Source: Scedosporium boydii (taxonomy: Eukaryota > Ascomycota > Sordariomycetes > Microascales > Microascaceae). Taken from it: a DNA stretch of 64,000 nt. The notes under the pieces were generated by a model. The model ran no database searches, was not told where the DNA came from, and was given only the letters and a program-made list of their open reading frames with translations. Position 1 is the stretch's first letter. Every line of letters starts with the position of its first letter. The stretch covers positions 124,001 to 188,000 of the forward strand of contig NJFT01000005.1 of the NCBI GenBank assembly GCA_002221725.1, written 5' to 3'. Made by a program: the position numbers and the translations under genes. Shown in pieces: positions 35,163 to 47,821 of the stretch.

Positions 35163-36121
35163 TTCAATCCTCGAAAATATGGGCTTGCATCAAGCATCAA
35201 TGATGCCACTTCTACATCAATTGATCTCGGTGCTTCGTAAAGGAGGGAAACGAGAGGTTCGGCCACACCACATGCTCGGCTAGATGCAAGGGGAAAGCGA
35301 CAATGAGAGATTTCAATTTCACTCGTGATGGCTTATGTTGAATCTACAGGTACAGACAGCCACACGCACTCACACGATGGCAGGCCACCCTCTTCCTTGC
35401 ATGCAAGATCTTCTCGTCCACGCAAGCGCTGAAGGTCTCGAGGAGTCTGGACAGACATGAGATCGATATGACTGTGAGAGTTACCTCGGATATCAGCGAC
35501 TATTTCACTGTGTACTTGGTACCAGGGACACCCCTCGATATGTACGAAGTATGCATTCCATTTACCGAGCCTTTCGTCTTTGAAAGATTTGCCCTTGGAG
35601 TCTCGTTATGTCGGGCTAGAGCCGTTCTGGCATCTGATCCTGACGGCTTGCCCCACATGCAACAGGGTCCGGTGAAATAGTGCCGTACGGGGGGCGACAA
35701 CTTGGACTCACTGCTCAGGCGAAAATCGTGTACACCATGAAGTACCTCTGGGTGTGTTGCAGTGGGGTTCAATTGGGTTTGGTTCCTGTGTCGGATCCGG
35801 TTATTTCATACAGTATGTGTTTCTTCGCACTGTAAGAATACAGGTTGCGTTGCTGGATGGACAGAGTAAACAACTTACTTCATCGAGTGCACCATCATCA
35901 TCATGATCGCATAACGTTTGGAGTTTCAACGACTCTCTCATCACGATCGACCACCACCCATAGCCGGCGCTATGCCGACTAGGGCTATCCCTTTATTCTA
36001 TTACTTTTAGTCCCCATGGGCCGCGCTGCTTCTACGTTCGACGCGATCTATATCATCAGACCCTGGACCGCTGCACACGCGTTGTCCACATCACCATCCG
36101 CTCCCTAGGTCATGTCCCATC

Positions 36122-37534
36122 ATGGCGGGCGAAAGGCAAGGCATGCCTATCTATCCTCAGTATTGCTTCAAAGCCGCGCCAACCTACGACGTTTGGTGCT
36201 TCTTCAGAACCGCTGATATACCGCGACTACGAAAATTCGTCGACTTGCCAGGTAAGCCTCTGTGTGCCTACCCGAGTTCGCCCCGAGCCTATACCTATCA
36301 CTTATCATGAGCTTTCATTTGTTAACAATTCTCTATCTTTCCGCTTTCAGACTTACACTTCCACAAAAATCTCCCCATTAAGTTTATCCGAATAGTTGGC
36401 CTCATTGTCGCCGTTGATGACTATGCGGGGCGGCGAGTTTATACCATCGACGACAGCAGCGGCGTGAACGTTGAGTGTATCCTTAACCTCCAGGATGGGC
36501 CATTTGATCCCGGCAAAATCTTTGCCCCGAGGCCGCCAATCCCACCGGAGTTCGCTGGATTTGAAGTAGGCTGTGTCGTCGACGTGAAGGGAACTATTAC
36601 AGATTATCATCGCGCGAGAGGTATCAAGATCGCACGAATGAAACAAGTGCCGACAACGGAGCAAGAACTTTCGCTTTGGGAAAGGAGGCATCGATTTCGG
36701 ACCGCCATTCTTGATCGGCCATGGGTCATGTCACAGCAGGATGTTTTGCGTTGTCGCAAAGAGGCCGAGCGTGCCGATACCGAGCTAGCCGCCAGCAAGC
36801 GGAAGGCTACTTCTCGAAGCCGACACGTGAGGAACGAACCGGAAAACGATCCTTACAAAATAAAGAGGGAGACCGCGCCGATGGCTGCTAGGCGAATATG
36901 CAAATCGGAGACTCTGTCGACGCATGAAGAGGCGAGCATCAGGGAGGTGGCTCGGAGAGCACGTACGTCCACGCCAGTGCTAGAGGGAGATCCGAATTTG
37001 ACAAGGGAGGATCCATATAGCATCACAGCCAAGAGACGCGCAGGACACGCAACCTGGTCTAGAGTTGAGAAGACGGGATATTTGGCCACCGAAAGAGAGC
37101 AAAACGGAGACCCTTACAGAAACCCCTATATGACACCCGCGCCATCGTCGCAACCAACAATTCTATGTCAGGAAGAGACCGTCGAAGACGGCCGTATTGG
37201 AGAGCCGCGATCCAAACCTGCCACCTTGAAGGGAGAGTACTTAGTTGCCGACCCGGAGCCGGACGACCCTTATGCGATTAAAACGAATCATAGGCTGATG
37301 GCAACTGGCAGGAGCCTGACGCGTGCGGCGAGCGTCCTTGCGGAGCCCTTAAGGATTATAAAGCCAGCTCAGCCGTGTTCTACCGCGAATAAACTCGATA
37401 CAGCGGCCGAGCCAGCTTCGGTCGCCACTGATCCCTTTTCACTCAAGAAAAGTTTCTCCGACGTACATGAAAACGCCCACGATGGTAGCGATCCTTTTAG
37501 GATTGGCAGGAAGGGTGCACGTCGTGCGAGGTGA
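36122..37534 (+). CDS. STN1: Stn1-like telomere-capping OB-fold protein (CST complex)
   Basis: Exons are 36122-36251 and 36351-37534, giving 437 aa. The N-terminal 180 residues form a Stn1 OB-fold: YPQYCFKAAPTYDVWCFF, the LPIKFIRIVGLIVAVDDYAG strand pair and RRVYTIDDSSGVNVEC, which carries the conserved ligand-binding DDSSG. Stn1 pairs with Ten1 (and Cdc13/CTC1-type subunits) to bind telomeric single strands and recruit DNA polymerase alpha. After a charged helical stretch (about 150-200) the tail is predicted to be disordered and contains six copies of a DP(Y/F)-x-I/L-like motif (residues 210, 264, 297, 349, 404 and 424), each followed by basic residues. No winged-helix C-terminal domain like that of yeast or human Stn1 is visible. 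Confidence 0.85.
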
Positions 37535-39544
37535 CTTGGACCAATGGCTGTTTGGGTAATGGATAATGCCTTGAGTGCGAGATTATCTTGGCGCATGTGG
37601 TTCTTGGAGGCATTTTGGAATCGACTATGTATTTGTACTAAATTGGGACGTGACTGCATCGGAGCATGGTCGGAACTCGAATTGGGAGACGTCTGCGGAG
37701 ACGGAAAAGGGCATGATACCCCGGAGTTCACGGATTCTACTTTATTTCGCATGTGCTGTCTTGATGTCTTTCTGTCGCTGCGGGACTCGATAGGACCCCT
37801 GGCGAATGCGCTATAAACAGAGACACTTTGACACGAGCTGAGCTTGATAGACGTCCCCATTTCCATTATAGCGTGTCTTATGTCGAGCAGGTTTCACCAC
37901 TTCGAACGAGGCTTGGGCCGGCTCCACCACTCCTGACCATTGCCACCCGAGGACCGACCTTATACCGGATCCACCAGGTCGCCTTCCTCCGTCCAGACGA
38001 ATCCTTGCATCGGGATATCGCGGTAATATAATCACTTGATTCCGGTTGGCCCCATAAAAAGAAGAGACGAAGGGGGAGGAAGAGGGGAACTAATCAACGC
38101 GTGATCCGGAACAGGGAGACCCGGTAAGTCCGACTTCAAGTCGAAATTCTTAAAACCGACCGGTGGAAACAATCTAGTTTGCCAAGTTGCGACCGCCATC
38201 GACAGGAAGGGCTGGCGACTATTGCATGACCGCAGCACAATTATTGATCAGGTTGGTTTTATCGAGCGAAGAAGAGATCGAACTTAGTAGCTCACTTCTT
38301 TGCTATTTCCACGTTCCCCCTGTGACATTTAACATCCTGCCGCCATCTTATTAGCCAGATGGGAACGGAAGCGCAGCTATTCCCCGAGAAGAGCCCCAGC
38401 CGGGCCAGCCCTTCCTCATGCCACTAGATATTATCATATGCCCAGCGGACGATATTGGAGAGGAATCGCAGACCACGGCCTCCTGCAAATCATTTGGCCC
38501 TAGCGACATTCATCGAGCTTCCCTGGTTTTTGGAGGCGTCGTGACAACGGTGAATTGTCTTGATTCTATTAGTGGGGCGAACCTTCCCAGTGCTTTAGCT
38601 CTTTGTCATATGCTCAGAAGATTGGAGGAGAGGGAAGTAGCAACCTCGAAAGCTTGGCTCTCCACTTTCCAACATCAAATGTCGTCGTCATCGTCGAAAA
38701 TGCTGTAAAAAGCCTCTTTTTCCGTGGATATCGAAATAACTCTGGTCCCTGAGGCGTTTCTCTGCTGTCGTTCAGGGTCCTCGAACTCCCGAGTACACAC
38801 ACTAGTGCAGCCATACGCATCACCGTTATTAATAGTCCTACTTTTATAATTCCCGCCTCCAGCAGCCACGTCTCTCCTCAGCTACGCCACCTGTTCCTGG
38901 CTTGTTACATCACAAGGCATATTCTTCTTCTCCGTTGCGGCAGGGTCTAGTCGTTCCTGAGGTAAGAAGGCCACCTTTCGTTTGTTTTTGTAAGACATTG
39001 CTCCCCCTTTGCCAGATGGTCATGTATGTCTCTTGCGCAAGTTGCGCTGCAACGTACCAGACACAGAATGAAACCGCCGAATGTGACACTAGGAGTCATG
39101 AGAGCACGCGGCCGCGTTTCGCGACCATGCTTTTTCCTTAGGAGATCCCTTCACTTTTTCCAAACTTTGGATGAAATCATGGTATCATTCGGCGGAATAC
39201 AATACCTTGGCCACGATGGGCCTGGCGTCAAAAGATTGGCGATGGTGCGCAAACCGGCGTTCAAACTATGAGATGGCGTTGACATGTGCCATGATTGGCG
39301 TCGCATTATTGTCAATTTAACAGTTGAATTTGTTTTTTTTTTTATAATGCATTCAATTTGATTTTTTTTTTCGTTCTCCTTCCACTTTGGGGGCGTGAGC
39401 CGCTGCATGAAACTCTTGGGTAGAGAAGATGGCAGACGAGTATATAAGTGATATCCTTCAGGCATGTTCGTCTGGCGTTCCTTGAGTGTGTTTGTTGCGG
39501 ATGGCCTTTTTCCCTCCTTTTTCTTCATCTTCAGCGAAGTCATC
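37535..39544. other. 2.0 kb spacer between STN1 and glucanase
   Basis: No gene is recognised. T runs at about 39332-39342 and 39362-39371 lie in the glucanase promoter, and a TATA-like ATATAAG occurs near 39441 (about 100 nt upstream of its start). No copies of the TACGAAGTA 9-mer occur here. Confidence 0.5.
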
Positions 39545-42500
39545 ATGGCCCCTCGTCGTTTCTCGTTGCGGTTGCTCTTACTGACTTTGGGACAAGTTCT
39601 CAGCTGTCAGGGAGCTCCCGAACCCGGATTCCAACCCGGCCATCCTGGTGCTCATGGTCCACCTGGGCACTTTCAGCAGCCCTCTCACCGTTCTCGCAAC
39701 CACCTTGGTCTAAGACCGGGAGTTCATCGCCCGTGGGGAGATATTTCGTGTACAACGGATATCCCAGAACCAGTGTCGACACCAGAAATCAGCCTCTTGG
39801 GCCTAGAATCCGAGACATTCATAGCTCCGTCTCCTATTGGCACGGTGACCATCACCACCAACCACCCTACAATCACTCCCAGCTATCCTAGTTCCTTCAT
39901 CACATCGTCTCGCAGCTCTTCTATCTCGGAAAGCATAGACTTCTCACCAGATGTGACAGTGAGCGTCTCGACAAGCACTGCATCAAACTGCACCATCCAA
40001 ATCCTCCCCACTTTGACGGACGTGGAGCCACATACTACAGGTCTTCCAGTTGAATCAGCTGGAGATTCGGAAACCAAATCGCCAACAGAGAGTGCCATCG
40101 AGCCCGCAACCTCTCTCCTCGAACCAACGGAGAGCCCCACTCCAGTATCAACCATGCCGACCATAGAGACCATGATTCCCGCGGACATATTCGCGGAGCC
40201 CATCTCTTGGGACCCCCCGCCGAGTAACATGCCGCAGAGGGATGACCATCCCGTCCCTCGACTTGGAATCGGCGCCGGCCCACCTATTCAGACCAACAAG
40301 TTCTACTCCAACTTCTTCCTTGGCGACCGGAAGGCACCGACTTACACCTTCCCGTACTCGGTAGCGTGGGTAGGCGGCAATGGCCCTACAGGCAGCTATG
40401 GTCTCGCGATTTCGCACACAGATGCTGACCAACGCGTGTTTGGTAATCCGAAGGAACCTACTGGAGCCGCAAGCTACTTTTACAACCCAGTCGGGATCCA
40501 GTCCCTCATTTTGAGCGCCAAAGAGTTGGGTAAGGATACCGCTCTCACCATTGATAGCTTAACTGCTTTCTCGGCCACTGTGCGTATTCGCCCTGAGCTC
40601 GACGGTGCACCTGCCATATCTTTCCCATTAGTCCAGGGTATGGGCTTCGTCACCGGAGAGTACAGCGGGGCTGTTCCTCTCATCCAGTCCGGCGTGTTCT
40701 TTAGGACCGTTAGCAAGGCCACTGATGACCCTAAAGATGGCGTTGTCAAGTACAAGTTTGTCCTTGAGGACGGCAAGGCTTGGTGGTTATACGCAACCAA
40801 AACATCGGGCGAGGACCTCGATCTCAGGGTTGTCAACAATGGTAATGCTGAGGCGACGGCGCCTTTCTATGGCATTATCCAGATTGCTAAGGACAACTCT
40901 GGAGCTGAGGAGGTTCTTGACGAAGCATCTGGAGTATATGCCGAGACGGTCCTACTGTCTGGAGCAGTTGATGATACCACGGGTAGCTATACTTTTCACT
41001 TTACTTCCCGTGGCCGTCCCGACAGCCCGCTCCTGATGTTCGCTCTGCCTCACCACGTCCAGTCGTTCGACTATGAGACGAAGTCTAAAATTGCGGATCT
41101 GAAGATGCAGACTACGACCAAGGGTCTCGCCACAGCCGTTCTGGGAATCAGCTGGACTATGGTTGAGCCTCGGATGCCGTTGAATATGGGCTTCGCGCCG
41201 TACACGCCAGAGGGAGGATCTCGGGATACGCTATCCGAGGAGGCCAAGGCGGTGATTAGGGTCGTGGCTCAACAGGAGATATCGCAGAACATGCTTGAGC
41301 AGACGAATCTCGACTCGATGTACTTTAGTGGCAAGGGACTCGCCAAATTTGCGATGATTCTCTACGTCATAAACGACATGCTCGGTGATAAGGCGCTTGC
41401 TCAGGCAGGTCTGGAGAAGCTGAAGCATGCCTTTTCGACTTTTGTTGAGAATAGGCAGCAATACCCGCTTGTCTATGAACGTAAGTTTCCATTATTTGCG
41501 AAAGCAGAGAGGGAAAGATAGTTTACTGACAGCACTTGTTGCAGGTGCATGGGGCGGAGTGGTGTCGTCAGCCACTTACACGACTGGAAACAGCGGTGTC
41601 GATTTTGGCAACACGTACTACAACGACCATCACTTCCACTGGGGTTACTTCGTTCTCGCCGGAGCGTATATCGGATATCTCGATCCCTCTTGGGCTCAGG
41701 AGAACAAGGGTTATATCAACACCTTGGTGCGAGACTATGCCAACCCAAGTGCTAAGGATCCATACTTTCCTCAATTCCGGTCGTTTGATTGGTATCATGG
41801 CCACAGCTGGGCTCATGGCCTATACGCAAGCATGGATGGAAACGTGAGTTCCCCAGTCATCTCTATGGATTTGGGGGCAGTGCACTAACAGTATCCCTAT
41901 AGGACCAAGAATCGAGCTCGGAGGATATCATGAGTGTCTACGCAATCAAGATGTGGGGTACCGTAATAGGAGACTCCCTAATGACGGCTCGGTAGGTTCG
42001 ATCAATGGCCCCCATCTAACCGCAAGTGGGTCAAAGTGCTAACACAGCCCCCGTTTCCCGGGCGCAAAGAGGAAACCTCCAACTATCCGTCCTCGCGCGC
42101 AGTCTCCAGCACTACTACCTCATGACGAGCGACAATGATGTCCATCCACGACAGTTCATCGACAACAAGGTGGCTGGGATCCTCTTCGAGAATAAGGCCG
42201 ATCACACGACGTATTTCGGCGGTAACATCGAGTACATCCAAGGCATCCACATGCTCCCGCTCCTGGCGGCGTCGGGGCTGGCACGGACGCCCGAGTTCAT
42301 CTTGGAAGAGTGGACAACGTACTTTAGTGACGGACGTGCGGACGAGATCAGCGGCGGGTGGAAGGGCATCGTGTACGGCAACTACGCGTTGGTGTACCCG
42401 GATGAGGCGTGGGAGTTCTTCAATAGCTCGACGTTTAATCCTGCGTGGTTGGACGGCGGGGCGTCGTTGACGTGGTATTTGGCGTATGCGGCCGGTAAGT

Positions 42501-42634
42501 TTGCTTCTTTCTTTTGCACGTCTTGCCTCGTTTGCTTTACTTTTGGCACATTTGTTGGGGTTTTCTCGTCCGCCCTAATTAATTTACAACATGGCTAACG
42601 TGAAGTCTTGCTTGCAGCTCTCAGAGGGGCATGA
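39545..42634 (+). CDS. Secreted endo-1,3-beta-glucanase, GH81
   Basis: Exons are 39545-41480, 41545-41843, 41903-41991, 42070-42494 and 42618-42634, giving 921 aa. A signal peptide (residues 1-23) is followed by a Pro/His/Gly-rich region, a Ser/Thr-rich stalk (about 90-220) likely to be O-glycosylated, and the GH81 catalytic part starting at QTNKFYSNFFLGD. Active-site signatures are DHHFHWGYF, RSFDWYHGHSWAHG and DQESSSEDI with the catalytic Glu residues. The enzyme cleaves beta-1,3-glucan, either for wall remodelling and cell separation or for feeding on other fungi or plant callose. Acceptor CAAAG at 42069 was chosen because it gives the conserved TARGNL segment; the earlier CACAG leaves the wrong frame. 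The terminal exon is only 17 nt. A Met at 39464 would add 27 residues ahead of the signal peptide and is disfavoured. Confidence 0.92.
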
Positions 42635-43010
42635 CGAATGAATGGTGGCTGAGCCCCAGAGGAGCTTCGAGATCGTTAGATCGAAGGAGCCCCTTTGCGA
42701 TTATATTCCCTACAACATCTTTCCTTTGTGCTTGATTTACAAGAGGGGCGCCGGGGCGTTTTAATTGCGGAGAGGCAGTTCTCCCTGTCACACATGGATT
42801 TTCGGCATCTTTTACAACGAGGGGGGCGGAGTGGGAGCTTCGAGCGGTACTTAGTCGTCGGAAGTCTAATCAATGCATATTACCCACACGCCTCGATGGC
42901 TTACATCGTTATCGTGTAACCACTACGATGTAATTGTTAGAGTGCAAGTTAGTTAATCTACATCTTATGGGATTAAATCTGTCAGCTTCAAGAGCAGTCG
43001 AGATCTCGTG

Positions 43011-43493
43011 TACGAAGTACGAAGCATGTCACTGATCTTCGTTGCTGTCAAGGATCTGAGCTTGATGCAGTGAGGGTGAGCTACCTAAATACGTCATGGA
43101 CCAGGGGGTGCGGAAGCATGGGGGGATTTTATCGATAAGCAGGGTGAAGTTCCTGGGGTGGATGTGGATGTGGATGTGGATGTGGGTGTGGGTGTGGAGT
43201 GCTTCTGCTTCAAATTCCTTCAGGTTCATGTTCTGTCAAGTTTCAAGCGCATCAGATCCACTTGTACTTTGTAACACTGCACAACACTACGAAGTAAGAT
43301 GTACAGTATCGACATGAGACAAACGATATTATGGGACTTATTCTCAAGCAGCAATACTCATGCAGCGCAATTCAGACCCCGAAGTGCAAGACTAGTACTT
43401 CGTACCGGGAAATATTTTCCGGGCATTGTGCAATGTCCTTTTCAGATTTACCTGTTGGACTCCATACAATTTGTGCCTACAAAGTACGAAGTA
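43011..43493. repeat. Cluster of four TACGAAGTA-family 9-mers
   Basis: Exact copies are at 43011-43019, 43288-43296, 43396-43404 (reverse) and 43485-43493. A fifth is at 44197-44205 inside CTTCGTACGAAG, a 12-nt palindrome. Flanking sequence differs from copy to copy, so this is not one duplicated block. Confidence 0.85.
43158..43198 (+). repeat. GGATGT / GGGTGT minisatellite
   Basis: About six tandem 6-nt units (GGATGT four times, then GGGTGT) form a G-rich strand in the spacer. G-rich runs like this could form quadruplex-like structure. Confidence 0.8.
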
Positions 43494-45883
43494 CACCAGC
43501 ACCATTGAAAATAGGTTCCACCAGCCTGACTTCCTGAGATAATCCGAAATTCTGAATTGAGGCAATTCCTCTCCGGCTTCTTGCTTTTCCTTTTCCAGAT
43601 TAGCATGAATTATCTACGAAATATACGAAATACCTCGAATATATCTTGGCAAAATCTGTGTCGGGTGGGGAAGCTGAAAAGCTTAGAGTTTGCTAGTCGA
43701 TCATTGTGTCTCACGAAAAAGTCGATCCAAAGATGTAATGCGAGACAGCACGGCGAGTGTTTTACGAACGAGTGGATTGCCCATCTCGTGGGTTCTTGGT
43801 ACCGCCTCCGTTTGGGAGGCCGCCGACGGGATCGGCTGGTGGGGGCTAATAGGAGATCCATGTTTGGCGCATGGGGTTTTTCTTGGGTCCCACGTGTGGT
43901 GAGCGAGATGAGAGAGCGGCAGAAAAGCTTGGGGACAGTTGGAGAGGAAAAAGGTATTCGACGGACTTTGGGGAGCTTCTCTGAATCCGGGGAGCTTGCG
44001 ATTGGGTGGGATGCATTGGTGTGTCTGCAGTTAATTGTGCATTTGGAGCTGATAGAGCGATGATTGAGGCTGTGCTGCTGTGGGGGAACTGGCAAGTCTT
44101 GCAGGAGGTTAGTTGCAGGCCAAGTCGGGCCAGTACCAGGAGAATTTTCGGCGGGATCGGGTACTTGGAAGACTGCGACTGATACCAATACCTTCGTACG
44201 AAGTACGACACAACTCAATCGTGAAGTGGTGGAAGGAAGATGGAGAGTGAGATGGAAGCACTCGAATGATAGAAGTAAGTGCTACTTTATACACTTTAAT
44301 ACAAGGTACTCCGTAGTGAGTGTCGAGGAAGGCACGTTGAGCGCGGGAGGGAGCGCAGGAAGGTACGAGGGATTATATAGATTCTCCTGGATTATCGTTC
44401 ATGGCTTTTGCATGACATCGACATAACTGCATCTCAGTAGCTCCATCACAACCAACAGCCAACAACCAACAACCTGACCCGATCCTGGTTAGCTTCAATC
44501 GATAATCAAAAAGGCGGAAACCCAATACAGCAGGCCGTTCGAGACCCTCTTTAGCTGTTCCCTGCTCCCCAAATTCCTCCCAATACCCACAAACCACGAC
44601 CCACGACGTCAATCGAAACATCAGATCAATTCCATTATTAAAAAGCTTGTCCTTTGCTTGGCGGCACCCGGCACAGCCCCAGTCTATTCCTCTCTTCCCT
44701 TGTCTGTCCCATACCACGGTTCTCTGACCCTGCTCCTTGGTCACCCACACGGAACACACAGAACACACCCAGAAACGCGCAGAACACGGACCACATCGTC
44801 GAACTCCCGTTCGTTTCCAGGGTCATTCTGGCTCTGTTTGGACTTGTTTCGCCCGGTTTCTCGCCTGGTTACCTGGAACGACCAGTGACGTGATAACAGC
44901 ATCTCCCATTATCCATTATCCCCCTCAACCATCCATATCCACCTCGCTTGCAACTCTCTCTTGTTGGGTCTGGTCTGGTCTCTATTCCCACCCTCCATCC
45001 CAATTTTGTTTGATCCGGGCTTATTTGATCCCGTTCGCACTGCCATTTTCTTCCATCATCACACAACATGGTGGGTGAGTACTATTCCTCTTCTTCTTCG
45101 TCTCCTTGTACACACCACACACACCCCAACCGCCCCAACCTACCCCAGATGCAAATGCGGATGGATGTTCCGGTGATGATGATTTCACTGCCCATTTGAC
45201 CACCCGCGACGTCTCGCATTTGATCAATCACATACACACTCTCCAGCCCTTCCTTTCCATCTCCCGCGTGTTCTCTGTGCTCTTCTCTACTGCACTCTGC
45301 TCTCCTCGATTGTAAATACTCCCTGATAGCCTCATCTCCCGCTCTTCTCTTCTCGTCCCTTTTCCCGTCCCGAATCTGGCTATTCGGGAAGTGGGACTGT
45401 ACCTGCTACCTGCTACTTCGTACCTGCTGCAACATTAAACCATCTCCTTAGCCTGGCGACCAAGTTTTGCCTCTTCTGGAACAAGAACATCCGCCACAAC
45501 TCTACACTACACAAACGCAACAAAGCTCAGACAAAGGCGCCTTTTCTTCTCCTTTACACTCCACTATTTTCCTCTAGTTTTTATCTGATTTTTTTTTTTT
45601 TTCTTTCTTCAACTCTCTTTGTTCAATTCACCCATTCATTTGCTTTGTAACTTGCTAGTGTCCTCTTTGTAATAGTTTTTATTCTTTGTTTTCTTCCATT
45701 CCCGTGTGTTACATGCCTTCGTCTCGGACAACCGACTCTACTATACATATTCCTCGTCTTCCTCCACCACCCGCGAAACAGTCGCCCGAAGCCGACATAG
45801 TCTGATTCACTGACATATTGGGCGCTGTGCCTCTGTGAGCCGCAGCCAACGTAAACTTCCGCCGTACCCTTAGTATCGCCTTC

Positions 45884-47821
45884 ATGTCGAACCATTCCGA
45901 CGAAGATCTCCCCGGGGAGACCACCGGTCTCCTTAATGGACATCATAATGAATGGCCGAACGGTCATTCCCCGTCCGGTGGCTGGAAGCACTTCTTCTTT
46001 AATCGCCAAAGCACACCCGGCACTGAGAGCCCGAACCGGCTTGTTAGGTACTCGGCCTCGACCTGGCATATCACCAAGGTTACTCTGATGAGTAGTGAGT
46101 CCTGTCCCTTTCCCTATCCATGGCGTCTCTTGTGTTGGGATGCGAACCTGGACCGCACCGTAGCGGGAGCCCGGGCGGTCGGGACCCTACCCCTGCGTCT
46201 TCCTCTAGAGCTTGCGCATATCCGTCGCGCTGAGCATTGGATGTTTCCTCTAACCCATGACCTTGCGCGCACGCCTAGATTATGTCAACTTTCTCCTTCT
46301 CATCATCCCAGTCGCCATCGTCGCCGGCGAACTCGGTTGGGACCCAACGACGGTTTTCATCCTCAACTTCTTCGCCATTATCCCCCTTGCCGCCGTCCTG
46401 TCTTTCGCGACTGAAGAGATTGCGATACGCTTGGGAGAGACCCTAGGTGGGCTGTTGAACGCGACCTTTGGAAATGCCGTCGAGTTGATTGTTCGTCCTC
46501 CATTTTTTGCTCCATCTCCAATCGGTCGACCCGGCGTGCGCATGTTGGAAATCTGCATGCGCGCTTGTCGCATCTTGGTTAATTACATGATGAAATGCTG
46601 ACCCTCCTTTCTCTCACGTTTTAGGTTAGCATTGTCGCCCTTCGCGATGGCCAGATCGAAGTCGTACAAGCCTCTATGCTCGGCTCCATTCTCTCAAACC
46701 TTCTTCTCGTTCTCGGCATGAGCTTTTTCTTCGGCGGCCTCCGGAACTTGCGAAATCCCGATGGTTCCGGCATGGAGCAGAGATTCCCCTCCGGCACGGC
46801 CCAGACGACGTGCTCGCTGCTCGCTCTGTCTTCGGCTTCGCTCGTCATTCCCGCAACAGTAAGTAATTGATAACCCCACGCCTTCAGTGCGCGGTCTAAC
46901 GAATGAACTCGCAGCTCTACAACGTCATCGACTCCCCGAACGAAGATAAGGAAGGCCCTATCCTCTTCCTTTCCCGCGGTACTGCCGTCATCCTCCTCCT
47001 CCTCTACGGCCTCTACCTCTGGTTCCAGCTGCGTACCCACCACAACCTCTTTGACGGCGTTCACCACGAAGACCCCGAAGCCACCCAGACCAGCGTCGAG
47101 CAGGAGGAGCAGCGCGAGCATGAGGAGCCTTGCATGGGCCTCGTCCCCGCCATCATCGTCCTTGTCGCCACCACTGTCGTCGTCGCCATCTGCGCTGACT
47201 ACCTTGTCGCGAGCATCGATCCCATCGTCGAGACGTCCCAGATTAGCAAGGCTTTTATCGGTTTGATTCTCATTCCCATTGTGGGCAATGCGGCGGAGCA
47301 TGCTACTGCTGTTGTGGTAGCTATGAAGAACAAGATGGATTTGGTGGGTTATGCCGTATTAATAGGTTCGTTGGGCGCAATAGATTGTGCTGACCTTTTT
47401 GGACTTTTCAGGCCATGGGTGTTGCGATCGGTTCGAGCATCCAGATTGCGCTGCTCGTTACTCCGTTCCTCGTCATGTTTGGCTGGGCTATTGGCCAGCC
47501 CATGTCTCTCCACTTTGAGACTTGTGAGTTTTTGGACGATTTGGATGTACACGTGCGTGTGTGGGTGTTTGCTAATGTTTGGGGTAGTCTCGACTGTTGC
47601 CTTTGCGTTCTCGGTGCTGGTTGTTACTTATACCGTTCAGGATGGACGCTCCAACTACCTGGAAGGCGCTATGGTGTGTTATTTTCTACCTTTGTTAGCT
47701 TGGTACACAACTGACCTTTCTCTCTTGTTAGCTTCTCGGTCTCTACTGCATCATCGCCCTCGCCTTTTATGTCAGTCCGTCTCTCGACGCCAGCAAGGCC
47801 ATCAAGTTTATCTCCTCCTGA
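45884..47821 (+). CDS. VCX1: Vacuolar Ca2+/H+ exchanger (CAX family, Vcx1-like)
   Basis: There are seven exons: 45884-46094, 46279-46490, 46625-46858, 46915-47343, 47412-47523, 47588-47673 and 47732-47821, giving 457 aa. An N-terminal cytosolic tail (about 70 residues) precedes 11 predicted helices in two homologous halves split by an acidic loop ([20 protein letters not shown]). The two signature alpha-repeats carry the cation-binding glutamates: [13 protein letters not shown] (first) and [19 protein letters not shown] (second). The protein moves Ca2+ into the vacuole in exchange for H+. The intron after GNAVELI starts with GTTCGT. The long C/T-rich leader may carry an upstream spliced frame. 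Confidence 0.93.

Larger units (their letters stand above)
34379..36121. other. Divergent spacer, homocitrate synthase / STN1
   Basis: This holds both promoters. TACTTCGTA/TACGAAGTA 9-mers are at 35122, 35154 and 35543, an A run is at 34623-34634, and the two TGASTCA sites are near the left gene. No other gene is recognised; small frames are unconvincing. Confidence 0.5.
42635..45883. other. 3.2 kb spacer and probable long leader of the Ca2+/H+ exchanger
   Basis: The left part has the glucanase 3' flank, a GGATGT/GGGTGT minisatellite (43158-43198) and five exact TACGAAGTA-type 9-mers (43011, 43288, 43396, 43485, 44197), plus one more at 45414. The right part (about 44900-45700) is C/T-rich with a T run at 45590-45602, as in a long fungal 5' leader. 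An ATG at 45068 is followed at once by GTGAGT. Overlapping frames of 168 and 202 codons at 43557-44218 on opposite strands show no domain and are not called. Confidence 0.5.

Noticed and set aside
43557..44218. Overlapping 168- and 202-codon frames on opposite strands
   Set aside because: No domains, biased composition and no credible splice context; both cannot be real, and neither is supported.
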